Assembly: GCA_963751795.1 (NCBI GenBank)
Contig: CAVVVI010000002.1
Location: forward strand, 682,001-746,000
Source of the DNA: BOG-908 sp963751795
Lineage (GTDB): Bacteria; Pseudomonadota; Alphaproteobacteria; Acetobacterales; Acetobacteraceae
Length of the DNA stretch: 64,000 bases
Reading direction: 5' to 3'
Part shown: positions 62,526-64,000 of the stretch, piece after piece
Numbering within the stretch: position 1 is the stretch's first letter
Layout of the letters: the number at the start of each line of letters is the position of its first letter
The notes under the pieces: model-generated
Told to the model about the DNA's origin: nothing
Databases searched by the model: none
What the model saw: only the letters and a program-made list of their open reading frames with translations
Made by a program: the position numbers and the translations under genes

Positions 62526-64000
62526 CGTCGTCCTCGGCATCCGGCCCGCCGGATTGCTCGCCCCGCCGCAGCCGGAACGATGCCAGGCACAACGCGTTGA
62601 ACCGCGCCAGGCACGAGGCATCGTCGGGATCGGCCAGATAGGCGGCACGCGCATCCTCGACCGCCCGGTGCAATCCATCCCGGTGCATCAGGCCATAGAA
62701 GTGCCACCACCCTGCCTCGGCTTGCGCAGGCTGCGCGTCGGGCCTGCCACAGGACGGTGTTTCTTCCAGGACGAGCGCCACGGCCGCTGATAATCCGAGG
62801 GTGTGCAGGTGGTTGACGAGCCCCGCGGAGTCAAGCGGAGCCGAGTCGCTAAAATCCTGCGCGAAGTAGGCCAGCATGGCGTCGCGCAGCGGTTGCAGGG
62901 CGGCGGGCAGGGGAAGGGAGGCGTACGCCTCCTCCAGATCATGGGCCAGGGCCGGGTGATGCAGCAGGATGGCGGTCAGCTTGCGGGCGCGGCTGGCATC
63001 GGCCGCCTCGGCCGCCGGCTCCGGCCGGCTTGCCCGCACGGCCGGCTTGGGCGCGCCCCGCCGCGTGGCGGCAAAATAGCGGTCGAGAAGGGCGCGCCGG
63101 TATTCGCTGGCCAGGCCGCGATCCTTGATGGTAGCCGCGGCCGCCTCCAGCCGCGCGCGGAAGGCGCTGCGCTGCTCCGGCGTGGCGGCCACGCTGGCGC
63201 CGCGCAACAGGTCGAACAGCGCCTCGTTCAGCGGCCGGGCCGCGGCCAGCACCGCGGTGAAGCCGGCCGGCCCGTGCTGGCGCACCAGCGTGTCGGGGTC
63301 CTCGCCGGCCGGCAGGGTGGCCAGGCTGATGCTGCGGTCTGCGGCGATGGCCGGCAGCGCCGTCTGCGCCGCGCGCGCCGCCGCCCGCCCGCCGGCCGCA
63401 TCGCCATCGAAGCACAGCACCGGGGCCGGCGAGAGGCGCCACAGCTCCTCCATCTGCTCGGCCGTCAGCGCGGTGCCCAGCGGCGCCACGGCGGCGCCGA
63501 AGCCGGCCTGATGCAGCGCGATCACGTCCATGTAGCCTTCGACCACCACCACAACCTGGCCGCGCCGCGCCGCCTCGCGCGCGAAGTTCAGGCCATACAG
63601 CGTGCGGCGCTTGGAAAAGAGCGGGGTCTCCGGCCCGTTGACGTATTTCGGCTGCCCGTCGCCCAGCGTGCGGCCGCCGAAGCTGATCATGCGGCCGGTG
63701 CGGTCGCGGATCGGAAACATGATCCGGTTGAAGAACAGCTCGCCGCGGACGGCGCCGTCCTCCCCGGCGCGCAGCAGGCCGGCCTCCAGCAGCTGGGTTT
63801 GGGTGACGTCGCCCGGCGCCAGGGCGGCCGCCAGCGCGCCGCGGCCCTCGCCAGCCCAGCCCAGGCCGAAGCGGGCGATGGTATCGTCGGCCAAGCCGCG
63901 CTGGCGCAGATAGGCAAGCGCCGCCGCGCCGCCCGGGCCGGCCAAGGCGCGGGCGTAATGCGACTGGGCGGCATCGAGCACGCCGTGCAGGTCCAGGCGC
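62500..64000 (-). CDS. dnaG: DNA primase DnaG, N-terminal part off the window
   Basis: About 500 C-terminal residues of primase are visible; the zinc-binding domain lies beyond base 64000. FNRIMFPIRDRTGRMISFGGR, PKYVNGPETPLFSKRRTLYG and the TOPRIM motifs VVVVEGYMDVIALHQAGF and FDGDAAGGRAA identify the catalytic core. The C-terminal helicase-interaction domain follows. The tail is acidic, AYADEDQV, formed by a repeat copy. dnaG-rpoD is a classical order. The frame stays open to the edge of the window. Confidence 0.96.
   Translation of the reverse strand, partial: RLDLHGVLDAAQSHYARALAGPGGAAALAYLRQRGLADDTIARFGLGWAGEGRGALAAALAPGDVTQTQLLEAGLLRAGEDGAVRGELFFNRIMFPIRDRTGRMISFGGRTLGDGQPKYVNGPETPLFSKRRTLYGLNFAREAARRGQVVVVVEGYMDVIALHQAGFGAAVAPLGTALTAEQMEELWRLSPAPVLCFDGDAAGGRAAARAAQTALPAIAADRSISLATLPAGEDPDTLVRQHGPAGFTAVLAAARPLNEALFDLLRGASVAATPEQRSAFRARLEAAAATIKDRGLASEYRRALLDRYFAATRRGAPKPAVRASRPEPAAEAADASRARKLTAILLHHPALAHDLEEAYASLPLPAALQPLRDAMLAYFAQDFSDSAPLDSAGLVNHLHTLGLSAAVALVLEETPSCGRPDAQPAQAEAGWWHFYGLMHRDGLHRAVEDARAAYLADPDDASCLARFNALCLASFRLRRGEQSGGPDAEDDAYADEDQV

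Overview
The window is very GC-rich, densely coded DNA of an alphaproteobacterium, most likely a member of the Acetobacteraceae. The alphaproteobacterial signs are the lysC/ptsP pair, addA next to trxA, a FYDLN-type acidic protein, DUF1178, DUF6481, ubiG, a NepR-like peptide and a four-gene quinol oxidase operon. The family-level guess is inference and rests partly on a T-rich hairpin between cysD and cysNC that I recall from that family. I see no tRNA, rRNA, CRISPR array, insertion sequence or prophage. Both edges cut genes: ptsP on the left and dnaG on the right.

Layout. 0-9 kb is housekeeping (ptsP, nitronate monooxygenase, lysC, ubiG, DUF2147/DUF1178, grxC, comF, an NDUFAF5-like methyltransferase). 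7.9-12.4 kb holds a secreted barrel-like protein, a Trp/Gly/His-repeat exported protein, two sulfotransferases and a WcbI-like protein. 12.4-21.4 kb is mixed: FAD/NAD(P) protein, HNH nuclease, gluQ, a NepR-like peptide with a possible EcfG promoter, SDR, dihydroorotase, OmpA-like lipoprotein, DUF3667 and entericidin. 21.4-26 kb has trxA, addA and a FYDLN protein. 26.1-30 kb is a sulfate-activation operon (HTH-CysD fusion, CysNC, CysQ).

30-42 kb looks accessory and visibly less GC-rich. A minus-strand run (SDR, GH15 glucosidase/trehalase-like, GMC oxidoreductase, DoxX, cupin, double VOC, SMP-30 lactonase) lies divergent from cyoABCD, which suggests sugar release, oxidation and lactone hydrolysis next to a quinol oxidase. 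Three transporters (MFS, DMT, ArsB-like), a GT9-like protein and nhaA follow.

47.4-54.6 kb is the most interesting block: eight minus-strand genes, almost all joined by 4-8 bp overlaps, that look like an undescribed glycan or glycoconjugate pathway. They encode a CgeB-type glycosyltransferase, a sugar-1-phosphate nucleotidyltransferase, a methyltransferase, a TIM-barrel glycosidase whose strand order appears circularly permuted, a PIG-L deacetylase, a GT4 glycosyltransferase, a CelD/FemAB-like acyltransferase and a second methyltransferase. 54.7-64 kb returns to core metabolism and replication/transcription (HAD phosphatase, panB, purD, cmk, aroA, GNAT, rpoD, dnaG), with a 30/31-bp-period direct repeat between rpoD and dnaG.

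CysDNC makes PAPS and CysQ removes PAP. No sulfite-reduction gene is in view but two PAPS-type sulfotransferases are, so this PAPS may feed sulfation as well as, or instead of, cysteine synthesis.
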